Shown here one piece after another: positions 31,756-31,789 of a stretch of DNA of 31,789 bases. The stretch's first letter is position 1. Each line of letters opens with the position of its first letter. Source of the stretch: an uncultured Oscillospiraceae bacterium (GTDB lineage: Bacteria; Bacillota; Clostridia; Oscillospirales; Oscillospiraceae); NCBI GenBank assembly GCA_934675115.1, contig CAKUPH010000017.1:1-31789 (forward strand), in the 5' to 3' direction. A program made the translations under genes and the position numbers. The notes beneath the pieces were generated by a model, which was not told the origin of the DNA, did no database searches, and was given only the letters and a program-made list of their open reading frames with translations.

Positions 31756-31789
31756 TCGATCAAGTGGTTAATATGATACCCCAAACGGG

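Noticed and set aside
1..31789. CRISPR arrays, tRNA/rRNA genes, insertion sequences, prophage or integrase genes
   Set aside because: I looked for regular spaced repeats, cloverleaf-like segments, transposase or recombinase motifs and saw none.

Overview
The window looks like chromosomal DNA of a high-GC, Gram-positive gut-type anaerobe of the Clostridia, most likely Oscillospiraceae (Flavonifractor/Intestinimonas/Lawsonibacter-like). The reasons are strong G/C preference at third codon positions, AGGAGG-type ribosome sites, a lipoteichoic-acid-synthase-type membrane enzyme, transketolase split into two genes, and DUF1836, DUF3169 and DUF4317 proteins. This placement is inference; there is no rRNA in the window. 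I see no tRNA, rRNA, CRISPR array, transposase, integrase or phage gene.

Layout. 1-2797: a truncated amidohydrolase (-) diverges from oligoendopeptidase F (+). 2871-11942: an AraC-type regulator (-) diverges from a six-gene operon encoding a complete peptide-type ABC importer (binding lipoprotein, two permeases, two ATPases) and a large flavin/iron-sulfur NAD(P)H oxidoreductase of the FadH/old-yellow-enzyme type. A decayed tail of a DegV gene follows. 12029-14320: an operon starting at a strong promoter embedded in an array of TTGACAA boxes: XRE regulator, DUF3169 membrane protein, small membrane-anchored unknown protein, and RlmA-type rRNA methyltransferase. 14398-15851: a MATE exporter. 15920-17381: DUF1836 regulator and DegV (-). 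17570-18700: DUF4317 protein. 18820-20602: two-gene transketolase (-). 20739-22601: LTA-synthase-like enzyme (-). 22819-27527: arginine deiminase pathway operon arcA-argF-arcC plus a YfcC-family permease. 27765-28193: MarR regulator (-). 28440-29614: two half-size chromate-type transporter genes (-). 29808-31721: glutamine-dependent NAD synthetase (-).

How the genes fit together. The importer operon plus PepF suggests life on peptides or peptide-like compounds. The co-transcribed flavoenzyme suggests that the imported molecule, or something derived from it, is reduced inside the cell under AraC control. The arginine deiminase operon supplies ATP, ammonia and CO2 from arginine, with YfcC the likely arginine/ornithine exchanger.

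The most interesting unexplained structure is a pair of related intergenic elements (27528-27676 and 29617-29792). They share short conserved motifs (GAGAAGTG, a C-R-CATGT loop, AACTCT) and three positionally matching hairpins whose stems differ by compensatory base-pair changes. That pattern points to selection on structure and to a dispersed structured RNA or repeat family. Also notable are a 49-base perfect palindrome (28289-28337), the TTGACAA operator-like array (12029-12090) and the DegV gene remnant (11847-11942).
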